Of a stretch of 64,000 nt of DNA, positions 11,320 through 23,091 are shown piece by piece. The notes below the pieces were generated by a model. That model was not told where the DNA came from. It saw only the letters and a list, made by a program, of their open reading frames with translations, and searched no databases. Within the stretch, counting starts at the first letter, position 1; each line of letters opens with the position of its first letter. Position numbers and translations under genes: made by a program. The DNA lies in assembly GCA_026120035.1 (NCBI GenBank), contig JALRME010000043.1, forward strand, positions 186,001 through 250,000. The letters are read 5' to 3'. Source of the DNA: Coleophoma eucalyptorum. Lineage: Eukaryota; Ascomycota; Leotiomycetes; Helotiales; Dermateaceae.

Positions 11320-14300
11320 CACGCGGAACCTGACCTTTCTTGTTTGCTGTGGCTATTCTCATGAGCCAGAGCACTGTCATGATACCCTGTAATCATCTTG
11401 GGCTTTGGAGTTGTATGGCTTTTATAGAATCATTGGTACATTGGGATGCCGGATGGCGTTTAGATTAGATCTCGGCGATCCTCCCGCCATGCCCATCTGA
11501 TAGAAATGAATAATTCTTTTCCATCAGTCTGTTGATGTCCCACTCCATGTCTCTCGAGAAAGTTAAAGCTGTTTAAAGACGGATAGAATTACTAATTCCT
11601 CAACCTTCAGCGAAGGTGAAGTAACTTGGTATTCTAATGCAAACCAGCTGATTTGGACGACCAGCAGCAGGTCAGATCGGTTGACGCACGTGTGTTTCAG
11701 AGTGAAGATGTCCGTAATCCAAGGAGCGTGATGTGTAAAGAGAATTGCGTGCTTCAGGGGTGGTTTACGGCTTACTCGCAGGGTGGCACGCTGCATAGGA
11801 GGAGCTACTACTTACCTGATCAAGAGTGCATGCATACCCAGAAAATAGCTAATGCGCAATGATAACATCCACCAAGCAAAAACTTTTGGCAGAGTGATAG
11901 AGAAGCTGCTTAGATGATGGTTTGCATATTTCAGCGCTTAGGAAGACGCTGTGCCCCTCAAGCACAACCATACCAAGGAAAATGATTGAGATGGCCCGGG
12001 CCATTATCGGCGATGAATCCTATACCCCCAGCATTCGGTGCCCAAATGCCCACGAGCAGGTTCGAAGCAGGCTAAGATTTGCGGGAGAACCACGGGATTA
12101 AGAAGGTACATCGTGATGGCGCTGCAGGTCTGGAAGAATCTAGCTAGTGAGTTGGCAAGACATGTTCTTTTTGGGCTTATACAGCACATATACGAAGTTG
12201 ATGATAAGAGAGAATTTTCTGGGAACTCTCATTTCCGTTAGTGTGCTCGGTGACGGTGCTGACGAGCATGCTGGCTCGTTAACGAGCTGAGACCCAGGTT
12301 TGGTTAACCGCTATCAAGCACACTAGCTATCTCTCTCTTATTCTCTCTCTCGCTCTCTCGCGCACTGGCTGCGAATACCTTCTCAGGATCCACTGGTGAC
12401 ACATCTTTTCTTCCTTTGGAGACGAAACTCTTTCCTCCACCAATATCGGAGACCGGGTGAGAGTTGGCTCCGTAGCCATTCTGACCGCTGAACTGGGGCA
12501 GTGTACTCAAGTGTGCGAGACCGAGTCACTGCTACGGAAATATCGGTTCTGTTGGGTGCACAACTTGGATCCTGCCGATCTTCCGGAAGCATGGATTAGA
12601 GGAATCGACGATGTTGAAAATGCTTCACAATCTGGCTAAGGCCACCAGAGCGCTGGCAACTCAGGGCGTCTTGATTGGTTCCATGCGCTTAATTCAAGAT
12701 AGCACGGGAAGTTGGGCAATGGGGTCTCAGTTGATGGGGGTTACGGCCGGTTGACAAAGTAGTGGTCGACAAAGTAATATCCGACGAGTAGATTTTACTA
12801 GCAGGTATGGTGGCTGCTCCCTGAAGACTCCGGGGAAAGGAGCTCGATGACATTTCGTGTCGATACCCACGGCCCTCGACTAAAGACCCGGTTATTCGCA
12901 AGCTGGCCAGCAAGTACTCAACCGAAGGTTTGACCTACAGTCGTAGGTAGGCCTATGGCTTTATCAGGCCGCGCGAGTAGCATCCAAGAGACCACTAGGG
13001 ATGAGCTTCTTGCTGGTATATGGACGGCATACCCGAGACTTCAGCTTCTATGAGCACGTTGCCACGGACCCAGAAAATAAAATGTCTTGACCTCAAATAC
13101 GGTCATGGGCTTTTGAAGGATGGGTTAGTGATGATGTTGGATATATGGCTGTAAGACGAGTCTTGGTACAGCCCCTCCATTCATGCTCGGGTCAGCCGTC
13201 TGCACTTTTTCCAGGCCAGTTTGATGGATGATGACTCGTATTGAAGTATAGGTATCTATACTACGTCTTACATTATCTCACCATACTGGATTGATGGATG
13301 GAACAGTTCTTATGAAGATCCGAAAATGGTTACTATTTACGAGACGATAAGTTTCGATATGGGTGTCAAGAAATGTTTGGGTCATGAGAAGCTGTGATGA
13401 AGCTTACAAGGGCAACTTGTATGCTTGCTACCATCGCACTTCTGAGATCGAATAGCGCCTTCACAAGTTTGAGGAAGGACTTCACGAAAGACCTCACGAA
13501 AGATGACGATGGAGGTCGGTACTGCCAGCTTGGATACTTGCCGGGACAACTCTTTCTACGAGTGACCCAATCACACAGCCTGTGGTCGAGAAATTACGTA
13601 TGGTGGGGACGGTGGAGAAGTCGACACTGGAATCTGATTATGCTGGAGAAGACGAGAATTGATCGAGCGGGGAGACGAGCTACCGGATCGTCATTGTCTG
13701 AGCGAGTACTGCGGATGGAACAATCGTGATAATTTCGACTTTGGAGCATCAGCCGGTGCTTGGACACCTATGACGGACGCAAGTTCAGCCATTATTTCCA
13801 AGAGAATTGACCGTTGCAACTGGTGCTAGCCGCAGCACTTATTTGACGTCAACCAGAACCAGAGACCAACCACCGACGACCGACTCGTGTAAATGCGCAA
13901 TCTTGCGCCGCAACAAACGAGGTCAGCAGTAAAGGAGAGCAGCAAGGGAAACAGAATATTGTATATGATCTTACGGCATACCTCACCGACTCTGATCCCA
14001 ACCCCCATTAAAAGGAAAAACAATCTGCGTCTATTCTTGGCTATGCCATCGTGCCCCAATGACAACGGGTAACGATGCCAAGTGTGGAGGAACAAGCAGC
14101 CCGTAATCCCGCCAAATCCTTTTTTAACCTTAATGATGTCAGGTTCAGGGACTTTTTTGCAGATCTCATCTCGTATTTCCTTCCCCTACTTCCCTGTCAC
14201 CTGTCCTTGCCGCATCGTGATCGCGACGGGCAACGAACCAGAAGGATTTTTGTTTTTGCTGCCTTGCGATTTTGGCTCGCGCCTGCGCTTTTCTTTCCAA

Positions 14301-14516
14301 TGACCTGTTTTTGTGGCACAATTATTGACATCAACCCTCCGAACGCCCCGATCTGTCATATCCAGCCAAGCACTCCCCAGCCACAATTTGAGAAGAATAT
14401 ATAACAAGTACCTAAGGACCCTGGGGTATCTCGGAATTATCTCGTCACGACCCATTGTCTAAGATCAAGATTCACATTCTACGACCTTTTCCACCCAACC
14501 ACCACTAAAGCTCAAT
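11320..14516. other. 3.2 kb with no supported gene
   Basis: Only short frames without recognisable domains. One plus-strand frame from 13397 begins with a signal-peptide-like stretch (MKLTRATCMLATIALLRS) and holds a small internal repeat (DFTKDLTKD). It runs to 13729 without family resemblance and is too weak to call as a gene. Pyrimidine-rich DNA at 12330-12360 is simple sequence. Confidence 0.4.
14396..14405 (+). promoter_or_regulatory. TATA-like box upstream of the small secreted protein gene
   Basis: AATATATAAC lies about 115 bases before the ATG at 14517, a plausible TATA element with the start of transcription between them. Position and motif only. Confidence 0.35.
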
Positions 14517-15078
14517 ATGTTGTTCTCAACCGTCGCTTCCGCACTTCTCACTGCGATCCCTCTCGTAGCCGCAGATTTCCACTTTGGTAAGTCACGCCTT
14601 TGACGATCTCGTCCATTTCACTAACACCCAACAGGTCATGTTGACTACGCTGTTACAACCGCTACTGGACGATACTACATGATTCTTCCAGCAAGTGACA
14701 GTGAGTGCTCATGAAATACATCAAACCGCCAGAATAATAACACCGTACTCTAGCCACTTGTCTCGCTGCCTATGACTTCTATCCTAAGGGAGCCTATGGC
14801 TTTACCCCTCCAGCTGAGCCATTAGTCGGTAAGTAGATGCACCTTTTCAAAATGATTGCCGCTGACCAGAGCCTCCAGTCGATATCTGTGGCAAGGAAAT
14901 CTCCCTGAACACCACCTCTGGCGAATGGTACACCCATGGCCGGGTGATCGAGTCGGGAGTTTGCACCAAGATCAACAACGGCACGGGAATCCGGACTGAA
15001 TCCTGTCAAACGGCGGCCTTCCAGTCGTCTGCTACGTATCTCGACTTGTTGAGCTGTCCAAGTGATATTTGCTCGTGA
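14517..15078 (+). CDS. small secreted cysteine-containing protein (candidate effector)
   Basis: Four exons (14517-14586, 14635-14700, 14754-14828, 14879-15078) with consensus GT-AG introns of 48-53 nt join in frame to about 136 residues. The N-terminus is a clean signal peptide (MLFSTVASALLTAIPLVAA, cleavage likely after VAA), and the mature part has six cysteines and no membrane segment. All four exons keep frame, so the model is well supported although no single exon looks like a gene. At the last intron the nearer AG at 14869 would also keep frame and add three residues, but the CTGAC at 14862-14866 is better placed as a branch site for the AG at 14878. No family is recognised. Small size, secretion and cysteines fit fungal secreted proteins in host or microbe contact. 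Confidence 0.75.
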
Positions 15079-16752
15079 GGCGGGGGGAATTGGGAAAAGG
15101 TCAAGTGGGGAAACGGGGAGGGACGGGCTGCATTACAAGGCGTTTCGCATTAATGATAATCGTTATTTTTAAAACACAACTGTAGACTTAATTCTATCAA
15201 TTTTTTCTCAGAAGCGAGCTCCCGCTCTGGCAACTCACATCTTCGTCATTGATAGTAAGTAGGTCCTGACATTGGGGCTATTGAATACCGAAGTCAAAAA
15301 CTTCATTATTGCAGTCCGCTGCGAGGAGAATTATCAGCGCCGACTAGAGGGAACATGACTATACCTGCAGTCAAGTTCATCAGAAAGAGAAGCTATATTA
15401 TTGACCTTCAACCGTATTGCCAAGAGCAAATAGTCCACCACAAACCATAGGACTAGCTAGCGCACTACCTTTGCGAAAGGAGACGCTTGACTCGACGTTG
15501 GAGAATTCCAGTCGCCAGCCACAGGCAGGCTTGCGATCCGAAGGGTCGAGGCCATGCAAGAGCCCGCAAGGAGTCAACCGGCATGAAGCAACAACAACGC
15601 ACTCTCTACTCGCTCTCTCTCCGCCGGGAGCTCAGGAATTCGATGTTGCATGCACCACTGCCACGGCGGTTGATTTCGTTGCTGTTGAGTGGACTAGAAT
15701 TCGCCCACCGCTCTGGAACTTCGATAGCTCTGCAAGGCCGGGCGATGGAGCTAGAGATCCTTTGGCAAGCAAGCAAGCAACATGCAAAGCACAATGGGGT
15801 GCGGCAAGCCGCTAGATGGTCTGGTTGGCCACTAGAGGTTGTAAAAAGCCCTGCCAGATGAGGATCTGGCCGATCATGCGGGATGTTCGGGGGGAAGAGG
15901 TATGGAAGGCAAGGTGAGATCTGGAATAAGATATGTGTTGGCGAAGTGGGGAGCGATTGCGGAGACAGAGCCTAATCTGAGAATCTGATATATTTTGAGG
16001 AAGAGAAAGGGGAGAGGGGTTAGAGAAGGTTGGGGACGATCGATCCCCTTTTGTCCGATGTATCAGTGACGGACGGGTCTTGATCTTGCTGTATACCTGA
16101 TACTCAATGTCGATCAAGAATATTAGGCGACGACCGTATTGATACAGGGGGAAACCGTGAGGAGTATGTGTAGCACGCGGAGGATAAACGAGAGTATGAA
16201 GGCGGTGGCTGGTGGGTGGATAGCGGTTTGTGGCTCTTCTATGATGTTGCACGCAGTAGCAGAGCTAACGAGAGAGTGTACCACTCAAGAAGCTGAGCTG
16301 TGCTAAGGTAAGTGATCGGCCCTCCTGTAGAGGGGCGGGCGAGTGGATTAACGTCCGTGATTACCTGCACGCAGACCGAGAAGATATGCGTCGCTTAGTT
16401 CCCCAGACTGCACTGAGTCCCATCACCATCTGCTCATATGTCGCTTATGAAAATGATTTTCTTGCAGCTTGGCTGGACGTAGGCGATGCCTGCTGTAACG
16501 GGATTAGTTCTTCAGTTTGTGATTTTATCTGCTGCCTATACTTAATTGCCGTAATCGTGGTAGCTGCTTAATATAACTGATTGCATCGACTACCGAATGA
16601 AAAGGAGATGTTTGAAAGCGAAAGCGTTAATTGCTGATATTTCCAAATCTTCACTTAACTACGCCGACATGCCCAGTAACCCTATGATTGAAATGCGGAT
16701 TACGCATGTTGTCTATCTTGACAACTTTCTAGACTCGGTTTATGAACAAAAC
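15079..16752. other. 1.7 kb with no supported gene
   Basis: Frames at 15417-15861 (plus) and 15812-16252 (minus) are compositionally odd (R/S/P-rich) and match nothing I know. No splice-joined model emerges. Confidence 0.4.
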
Positions 16753-18117
16753 TTAAAACTCCGAGCCATCTAACATTGGCACCAATCTCTGAGTGAAAAG
16801 TCCCTTTCTCATCATGCATACGAAAAACCCTGGAATCTTCATGCCCCCAAAGTGACCAACTCCGACCTTTTTGCCGATCTGAAGACCAATCATACCTGCA
16901 GATAGTTAGCTATAGGTCTACCTTTACGATGGGTGAGGGTACAGTACTGCTTGTAGATGCCTTGTACGGAACTAGTGCCTTGTTGGCTAGAACGGATAGG
17001 ATGCTCTTGACAGCATGAACTGACTGATGATCACAGAACATGAACTGTGGTGGTTCCACCTCTGACACATCCCCTATAGCCCACACGTTTTCTACACTCT
17101 TGAGTTTGAGGTACTCATCAACCATGATGAAGCCATCGGCATTGACGAATTTGGCAGGAAGATACGAAGAGTTGGGAATCTCTCCGAAGGTAGGAATGTA
17201 GAGGTCAGCGACCAATTTGTCACCCCCGACAAGCGTCAGTTCTTGTTGACCGTCCGACGTCGTAGATGAGCTCTTAACCTTTGTTTGTAGCTTCACATCC
17301 ACCTTCAACTTTTGTAGTTCTTTAATCGTGGTCTTCGACATACTTTCAGGTCTTCCCTGGAGAACAGTTGGTCCGCCTGTGATCTGAGAAAGGTAAGCTT
17401 ATGAATAGGTATTGAGGACGACGGCAGTGATGCAGCGTCAAGTTTTAGATATGAGCGTGTCCAACTTACCAGAATAATCTCCTTTTGCGATCCGTATTTG
17501 TACCCCAATTCGCCTGCAATCTCAACACCAGTCGCACCCGCACCAGCTACAATAATCGTCTTAGCAGCTTTCACCTGCATTTGTAATTCGTGGAGAGCAT
17601 CCTTTGTTGCTTCGGTCGACTCCAAACCCTTGAATGGCGTATTATCCTTTGTTCTGCATCCAGTAGCGAGTACAAGGAAGTCATAGCTGATAGTCCGGGA
17701 GCCAGAGAGCGCAACTTTTTTTTCTTCGACATCGACGCTCTCAGCTGAGGCAAGGATGAATTCAAACCGCTCAGCTGGGTATTGACTGAAGCCAGATGCA
17801 ATTGGCTGAAAAAGCTGTTCGTCTTCGAACTCCCCTGGTATCAATCCTCGGGGACTGGCAATATTCCAGTAGAAATGACTGTTTGGAGAGACAATAGTAA
17901 CCTTGAATGGCCCAATTGTTGAAGCTTTTTTGAGGAGTCGATGTGCTGTACTGATGCCTGCATAGGATCCTCCAAGAATGACGATATGCTTCATGGTTCG
18001 AGGGACAAGAGTTGAGTCAGAAATAGGTGTAGCAATATAAGTTCCAAGTAAGAGTTGAAAGACAATCTGGGTGGCCAGGCGAAATTTATCTGCGACGAAT
18101 TGAAAAATATCTAACAT
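16753..18117 (-). CDS. AIF/AMID-like FAD-NAD(P)-dependent oxidoreductase
   Basis: Three exons (18117-17470, 17383-16948, 16895-16753) join in frame to about 408 residues. A hydrophobic N-terminal stretch (near residues 10-30) precedes the FAD-binding motif HIVILGGSYAGISTAHRLL. The NAD(P)-binding motif IIVAGAGATGVEIAGELG is mid-protein, and the second FAD motif (VWAIGDVSEVEPPQ) is in exon 2. The second intron was placed by restoring the conserved C-terminal block (GLQIGKKVGVGHFGG) and has a GCTAAC branch site. These pyridine-nucleotide disulfide-type enzymes of the AMID/FSP1 group act on quinones or in cell-death related redox reactions, often at membranes. The next gene on the same strand is a Zn2Cys6 regulator, but no direct link is shown. 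Confidence 0.87.
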
Positions 18118-18587
18118 TATCTTGGTGCAGAGTTCCCTTGAGTAAGTGTGATGATCGAAAGCTTGGTGATAGAGAGTGGTTGTAGCCGGTTTTCAGTATT
18201 AGAAGCAGGCCTATAAATAATGCAGACAAAACGGCGGTCTCTTACGACATCCGCCATATTTCAAAGCAATCTCTAACCAGCTCCAAGCACTAATACCAAC
18301 TCATCGTTCAGGAGCAATATTGAACATGTAAAAAGGAAGACCAAAGTAAGTTAACCGCAGCTGTGCCCAATCAGCAAGCGAAGCGCAGGACTCAAGAGCT
18401 GCCGCCGTCAACAACCAATCAAATTCGGAAGCGCAGCTTAGAAATGTCAAAGTACTTGCCAGCAATTTCGCGGATGGATCCATTCTCCGAAAGTCCGTGG
18501 GATTGTGCTCCCTGACTCCTACATGCTCCACACATGTGATAGTGAGGGCGGAACACGCTTAATTCCGTTATGGCCGCATATCACGAC
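18118..18587. other. intergenic spacer
   Basis: Promoter side of the AIF-like gene and 3' side of the regulator. It contains a short minus-strand frame (18301-18531) without resemblance to known proteins. Confidence 0.5.
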
Positions 18588-20378
18588 TCAGATGAGAAGA
18601 ATGTCCTGAGCCATTTCAAGACTGTCTTTCCATGTGAAACCTGGTGTGGTTTGCCTTCTGCTCCAAACATCTTCCAAAAGTGCTAAAACCCGTGTTCGGT
18701 GTTCAAGTAGATGATCTAGCACGGGCGGTGAAGAGAACATATTTCGAAAGAACTCTTCGTCGCCCTTACGCGCGACTGATCCAATGACATATAGTGGAGC
18801 GATCAAGGCTGGAAGATGCTGGATTGGGACCCGAGTTTGAAGCAGGTTTATCGCTGAAGCAATTGTCGAGTCAAGGTTTTCCAGTTTACTAAAGCCATGA
18901 ATGACCAAGTGGAGGTAGACAGATGCCATGTATGCAAACATGAGTGACACAAGCGGCGGTGGATCCGACATTGCATTGTATACTGGTGAATCACTTTCAG
19001 AGATATGAAACCCTTCCAAGGTCCCATTTGCGAGGCCACATTGGAGTGTCTGCTTTATGTTGTCCGCGGCATGCATGATTTCTGTCATTGCTACTTGATC
19101 TTGCTCCAAGGTTTGGACTTTGCGTTGATGTAGAGCAGCAATGCAACCGATCTGAACCATCACCCAGTTTTTGCAACCCATGATATCTTCCAGTTTGGTT
19201 GGGGAGTCGGCAGTAAGGGTAGATGAATGATACGATAGCAAATAGGGGGCTGTTCCTGCTGTGATCGAAGATAAGATGTCGAGCCATATGATTGCTCCAC
19301 CAAGGAATCTAAATGCTACAACTTCCTGCAGGGCCTCAGGTCCCATATCAAGTGACAAAGGAAGGTTCTCATATAGGACTTTTCGAGTTCGTTCGGTCAG
19401 CCCAGCAATGGTCAATTCTTCTTTGAAGCACCGGTCGTACGCTATAACTGCAGCTTGGAGATGTATTTGCCATACTCTTCCTTCATTTGAAAAAAGCTTT
19501 AATATGTTAATACTGGCTGAATATTTGGAGCTGGAAACATACCTCGAAAAAAACCAATTGGACCATTGATGTGATAACACCCAGTCCATCGCTAGGACAT
19601 GGCCCATTCACATATTGATTGATTCTCGCGATCGTTTTTTGAAATTCGATCAGACACATTTCAAGATGGTTTTCCAATTGGACCAAGCTGGCGACCTGGC
19701 AGGGGTGAGTGATTTTTGTAAATATGACTTTCCGGCGGTGGTAAGAACTGAGGGCTAGAGCGCCATGATAGAGAGGTTTTGTGCGGAACAAAAGCGTTAG
19801 TAACCAGCCTCTGCCTCCTTCTAATATTCCTGGTTTGTACATGGGATATTGAAGTGGAAATACAGTATCGAGGAAGTGCATCACGAGGACGGACTCCTCC
19901 GCTGAGATAGAGAGCAGAGATGGGCTTGTTGTATGCTCTGTAAGCTCGGTCGACGAGGACAGCTGACCAGGGTTAGATGATGCTTGCCAGAGGCTGAAAG
20001 ACTTACAGGCGACTCATTTTGAACTGGTCCGGGTTCTTCGGTTGGTTTATCCTTTGACTGCGATATGGATACAGAATTGGATGAGGAGTTGTCTGATGCA
20101 CCAGTCAAGGATTTGGGTGCTATTCTAATCACATCGCCTTGATTTGAAGTTTGAGTTGCGGCCTTTCGTCTTGACGTGTGCTTTACAATCTGTTTAATAC
20201 TATTTGCAACAGCTCTCTCCTTCTCACCATTGTCCATCCAATCTGGCTTTGGGCCGAATCCATAACAAGTGATAGACAACGACTCGCAGCTCATGCAACA
20301 CGGACGTTTTTCGTCGCATTTCTTCTTGCGGAGACGACAGGTCCAGCAACCTTGTTTGCTTCGAAGAGGTGCGCTCAT
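18588..20378 (-). CDS. Zn2Cys6 transcription factor
   Basis: Three exons (20378-20007, 19962-19543, 19496-18588) join in phase 0 to 566 residues. The binuclear zinc cluster starts near residue 10 (GCWTCRLRKKKCDEKRPCC), with the CX2CX6C spacing and the later CMSC...C cysteines all present. A serine-rich linker follows, then a middle region with the hydrophobic pattern of fungal_trans_2-type regulatory domains (WLLTLLFRTKPLYHGALALS). I chose MSAPLRSKQ at 20378 as the start. The frame is open to another ATG at 20480. Introns are very short (44 and 46 nt). It is divergent to an acyltransferase gene 250 bases away. Nuclear regulator, target genes unknown. Confidence 0.88.
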
Positions 20379-20627
20379 TCTAATATATGCAGGATGTAGT
20401 TTAAGACAAATATCTTCGTGTTGTTTTATCAACTTCAACATGGTACTAAGCTTAGGTAGCTTGTGTCGCGTCAGCCTCATGAACCCTGTCGGAACGCGGC
20501 GCAGACTGCCGAAACTAGTCTCACATTGAATAGGCGCGCGGAGGGTGTTTTTACGCTTCTATCCTCAGTCCTTCATTGTCTAACTTTGTGGTCCTGTATT
20601 CTGATCAGGCCAGCGCATAAAAAGGCT
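20379..20627. promoter_or_regulatory. divergent promoter between Zn2Cys6 regulator and acyltransferase
   Basis: Only about 250 bases separate the two diverging start codons, so both promoters lie here. I see no clear CGG inverted pair typical of Zn2Cys6 sites with confidence. Confidence 0.5.
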
Positions 20628-22712
20628 ATGGAAACCAACAAAGCTAAGGCTCCGGCTGCTAGCTGGATGTACGATGTGGTGCTTAAGGTTTTTGCATGCA
20701 TGGTAGATCTCTTCTTCCGGGAGATCCAAGTTCGGGGAACAAGACGCATTCCGGCTCATGGCCCTATCATTCTAGTAGCAGGGCCGCACGCAAACCAAGT
20801 AGGCAAGCCCTCATTCGCATATTAACAAAAGACTAATCGGTGTAATACGTTTAGTTCGTAGACTCGGTGGTTCTCATGCGGATCCTCCGGTCTCTTAATC
20901 GCCGCGTTTCATGGCTGATGGCTGAAAAGTCATTCCATCGTCCGTTCATCGGCACCATGGCAAATCTCATAGGAGCCGTGCCTATTTCACGAGCCATGGA
21001 CGTTGCAAAGCCTGGAAAAGGCACTATATATTTACCTGATCCCGTCAACAGTCCACTCCTCCTCAAAGGCATCGGGACAGACTTTACTAGCCCAGACTTC
21101 AAACCTGGCTATTCGATATATCTACCAAGTATTAATGGCGAATCCCATAAGCTTGATATAGTTCAGATTCACACGCCTGATACTATCAGTCTTAAGACCG
21201 CACCAGTTCACAGCGATGCAATATTTCAGCTTACAGGATGCAAAAGTCTGACTGGCAACAGCGTATCGGGATTTCAGGGTTCAAAATACAAGATTGCTCC
21301 TCATATTGACCAGACTGATGTGTATAATGCTGTCTTTCAAAATCTCGAAGCGGGTGGCTGTATTGGTATCTTTCCTGAAGGCGGAAGTCATGATCGAACT
21401 TCGTTGTTGCCCCTCAAAGGTACCTCGTTCCATCTCTTGTCCTTGTCCTCTGTCTATTATGAACGACAATCTAACCTTTCACCTGCAGCCGGGATTGCAA
21501 TCATGGCACTTGGTTCTCTTGCCCGAGGTACACCAGTCACCATAGTTCCCGTGGGGATGAATTATTTCTCAGCACACAAATTTCGCTCCCGTGCGGTGAT
21601 TGAGTTTGGAGACGCTATATCGATACCATCGACTCTTGTGCAAGACTTTCAGGCAGGAAAAAAACGAGATGCGGTTGGGAGCGTAATGAGCCAGATCTCG
21701 GAGGCTCTCTTGTCTGTCACGGTATCGGCTCCAGACTACGATACTTTAATGGTATGTTGTTTTATGTATCCTTCGTATTCTAGTCCATGTACTGCTCTCA
21801 TTCCGAAATCTAACACGGGTCTAGTTGATACATATTGCACGTCATCTCTATCTGAACAGAGCGCCTGATAGTGACAGCAACATAAAGCCCTCACTTGCGA
21901 GCACTACAGAACTCAACCGGCGGTTACTAAAAGGATACACCAATTACTCACACACACCCGAAATAATGTTTCTCACCCAAAAGCTAAAATCGTACAGAGC
22001 TTCTCTACGAAAGTTTCAGCTTACAGATCGTCAACTCCTCGTAACTACATCCAATCATACACACTTCCCTTTGCTTTTCTTGCTTCCTAAGCTGCTATAT
22101 CGCCTTCTTAAACTTGTTATCTTGAGCATACTCACGCTGCCTGGGTTACTATTATTCTCACCAGTGTTTCTACTGACATCCTATATGTCCAGACGTAAGA
22201 CTGCAGAGGCGCTAGCAGAATCCAGCGTCAAGGTTCGTGGATTTGACGTGATGGCGACATGGAAGATCCTCATTTCCGGTGGCCTGGCTCCCTTATTCTA
22301 TACATTCTATACCATAGTGGTTATTGCGTTGAACCAACACAATCGCGCATATGGCCTCCTTCCCGCAGGTACTTCAACCTGGGCGATAGTGCTGTCTACG
22401 TATACAATACTTCCCTCTATCACTTATGCAGCTCTGCTTTTTGGCGAGCAAGGAATGGATCTTTTGAAGTCACTTTACCCGCTTATTCTATCCTTGAGCC
22501 CTAGATCGGCATCCACTCTGGAGACACTAAGGGGTGAGCGCCAAAGATTGGTATTGCAAGTTCAGGAAACTGTAAATCAGTTCGGAGCAGATCTCTTTCC
22601 AGACTGCGACGAGGTAGAGAAGTGGAGGCTGAGAGGTCCTAGAAGCTTGTATGCTTATGTTAGCCCTCTGTCCGACGACCAAGATTTGGGAGGTCTTGAT
22701 GAATTTGTATGA
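20628..22712 (+). CDS. glycerol-3-phosphate/dihydroxyacetone-phosphate acyltransferase (SCT1/GPT2-like)
   Basis: Four exons (20628-20798, 20855-21419, 21489-21751, 21825-22712) join in frame to about 628 residues. The acyltransferase block I motif GPHANQFVD is formed across intron 1. Block III is IFPEGGSHDRTSLLPLK, joined by splicing to AGIAIMALG, and block IV is VPVGMNYF. The C-terminal third has several membrane helices (for example LLYRLLKLVILSILTLPGLL). This is the fungal sn-1 acyltransferase that starts glycerolipid synthesis in the ER and lipid droplets. Fungal members are usually somewhat longer (about 700-760 residues). Intron 2 is 69 nt with no stop, so its retention would keep frame and insert 23 residues between catalytic blocks. 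Confidence 0.88.
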
Positions 22713-23091
22713 AATAGCGGAATTGCATCAAATTATACCGGTCGATGTTCATGGCGGATCTCAATGATGCCCTACGATTTCTCGTGTCGTGGACGTTAGA
22801 ATTGAGGGAATGAGCGGACGGTCGAGCGGAGATGATGGAGTGGGTGATCTGGTATATAACACAAATATGCATGCATTACGTTGTCCAATTTTTAGATGCG
22901 TTGTGGTTGATTTCTTGCCTTATGTGTACTAACCTATAGGCATCCACTTGGCTTGGTTTGGGACTGGCGTTGTTGGCGAGTGGCGCAGGCAGCAGCTGGA
23001 TGCCAGTGATTCTAGTTTCAACCTCCTCAAACCATTCACTACTCGACAAATCCTCTTGACATAATTCCTCTCGACCATACCAAGTCAAAAG
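22713..23091. other. intergenic spacer
   Basis: Terminator side of the acyltransferase and promoter of the next gene. No gene seen. Confidence 0.5.

Noticed and set aside
13397..13729. Signal-peptide-like short frame as a secreted protein gene
   Set aside because: Only the first 20 residues look meaningful; no splice model, cysteine pattern or family.
14829..14869. Shorter last intron of the small secreted protein
   Set aside because: Keeps frame, but the branch site is then too close to the acceptor; the AG at 14878 is preferred.
15417..16252. Overlapping frames of 124-146 codons
   Set aside because: Odd composition, no domain, no splice-supported model.
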